A stretch of DNA of 8,422 nucleotides from Paludibacteraceae bacterium (GTDB lineage: Bacteria > Bacteroidota > Bacteroidia > Bacteroidales > Paludibacteraceae), in NCBI GenBank assembly GCA_017542915.1, contig JAFXWI010000041.1, forward strand, positions 1 through 8,422, in the 5' to 3' direction. Of the stretch, positions 7,874-8,422 are shown piece after piece (the stretch's first letter is position 1; each line of letters starts with the position of its first letter). A program made the position numbers and the translations under genes. Under the pieces are notes generated by a model. It did not search any database and was not told the origin of the DNA. It saw only the letters and a program-made list of their open reading frames with translations.

Positions 7874-8422
7874 TTAGCGAATGATGAGAATCTTAACGGC
7901 TGTATGTCCGCCTTTGGTGTTACAGAGCGCAGTATAGACGCCTCCTGTAGCACGTCGTCCGTCCGGCAGTTTGCCGTCCCAAACAGCAGTACCACCGTTA
8001 CTGCGCGTCTTGCAGACCAAGTTACCGCCTGCATCTACGATACGTATCTCCGAATTATCCATCAGTCCTGTGATGGAGATCATGCCGCCGTAGTCGGGCT
8101 TGACGGGATTAGGGAACGCATAGGCGTTCTTCATGTTCTCGTTCGGCTCGCTGGCATCGCTCAGATACGAAGCTATACCTTTATCTGTTCCGACAAACAC
8201 GTTTCCGGTCTCAGGAATGATAGCGATAGAGAGGATGTTATTGGACGGCAGCATGGAGTTGTCTTCCGTGAAATGTGCTGCTGTGATGGTGTCATCTTCG
8301 ATCACATAGACACCGGATGTAGCGGTACCGATCCACATGCGGTTACCACCGTCCACAGCCATACAGTTGATCTGCTCGTCGCCTAACAAGTAGTCACCCA
8401 GACCCGTTCCGTCGTTTCTCGG
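7874..8422 (-). CDS. porZ: C-terminal part of a type IX secretion PorZ-like beta-propeller protein (partial)
   Basis: The reading frame is open from the right edge of the window to a TAA at 7874-7876, so only the last 182 residues are seen; the frame continues without a stop upstream of the TTG at 8387-8389. The visible part starts with two regulator-propeller-type blades (MWIGTATSGVYVI at 29-41, VFVGTDKGIASY at 75-86). After a short linker comes a C-terminal sandwich domain with AFPNPVKPDYGG (102-113), ITGLMDNSEIRIVDAGGNLV, AVWDGKLPDGRRATGGVY and the end VKILIIR. This is the domain order of PorZ, a surface protein that in Porphyromonas helps deliver anionic LPS for attachment to type IX cargo. 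Another propeller protein with a type IX sorting-type C-terminus remains possible. It is convergent to folE, with a shared hairpin between them. Confidence 0.68.
   Translation of the reverse strand, partial: PRNDGTGLGDYLLGDEQINCMAVDGGNRMWIGTATSGVYVIEDDTITAAHFTEDNSMLPSNNILSIAIIPETGNVFVGTDKGIASYLSDASEPNENMKNAYAFPNPVKPDYGGMISITGLMDNSEIRIVDAGGNLVCKTRSNGGTAVWDGKLPDGRRATGGVYTALCNTKGGHTAVKILIIR

Noticed and set aside
7826..8386. A plus-strand open frame of 186 codons after folE
   Set aside because: It starts inside the terminator hairpin and runs antisense to the PorZ-like frame, which has recognisable propeller and C-terminal motifs.

Overview
The window reads as a chromosomal segment of a Bacteroidota bacterium, most likely of the order Bacteroidales. 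Four things point there. A Bacteroidota-type promoter (TTG, 20-bp spacer, TATCTTTG) precedes gyrB. Genes start after A-rich stretches rather than strong Shine-Dalgarno sites. GyrB is of the short form without the proteobacterial insertion. A type IX secretion (PorZ-like) protein lies at the right edge. I see no mobile element, CRISPR array, tRNA or rRNA.

Layout. Positions 1-170 hold the gyrB control region: a dyad followed by a T9 tract, the promoter, a GC-rich alternating purine/pyrimidine hairpin just after the likely transcription start, and an A-rich leader. Positions 171-2183 encode gyrase subunit B. A 129-bp spacer containing nested inverted repeats follows. Six tightly packed plus-strand genes then run from 2313 to 7798: a LOG-family nucleotide ribohydrolase, a probable cytosolic protein with helical repeats and a GH16/concanavalin-like domain that lacks the catalytic glutamates, kdsA (KDO-8-phosphate synthase), a TGS/ThrRS-like/P-loop kinase fusion, a secreted SPOR-domain protein, and folE (GTP cyclohydrolase I). 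Gaps are 17, 1, 5, 43 (or 19) and -1 bp, so this is probably one operon. A long hairpin at 7812-7860 separates folE from a convergent minus-strand gene, whose last 182 codons (7874-8422) look like the C-terminus of PorZ.

How the genes fit together. The six-gene run mixes cell-envelope supply (KdsA makes the KDO precursor for LPS; the SPOR protein probably binds septal peptidoglycan) with nucleotide and cofactor metabolism (LOG, kinase, FolE). PorZ, if correctly called, takes part in anionic-LPS modification of type IX cargo and so also touches LPS. The least explained member is the 448-aa protein at 2876-4222, the best candidate here for something undescribed. The kinase is the second most interesting gene: it carries a ThrRS-like editing fold in which all four editing-site residues appear replaced.
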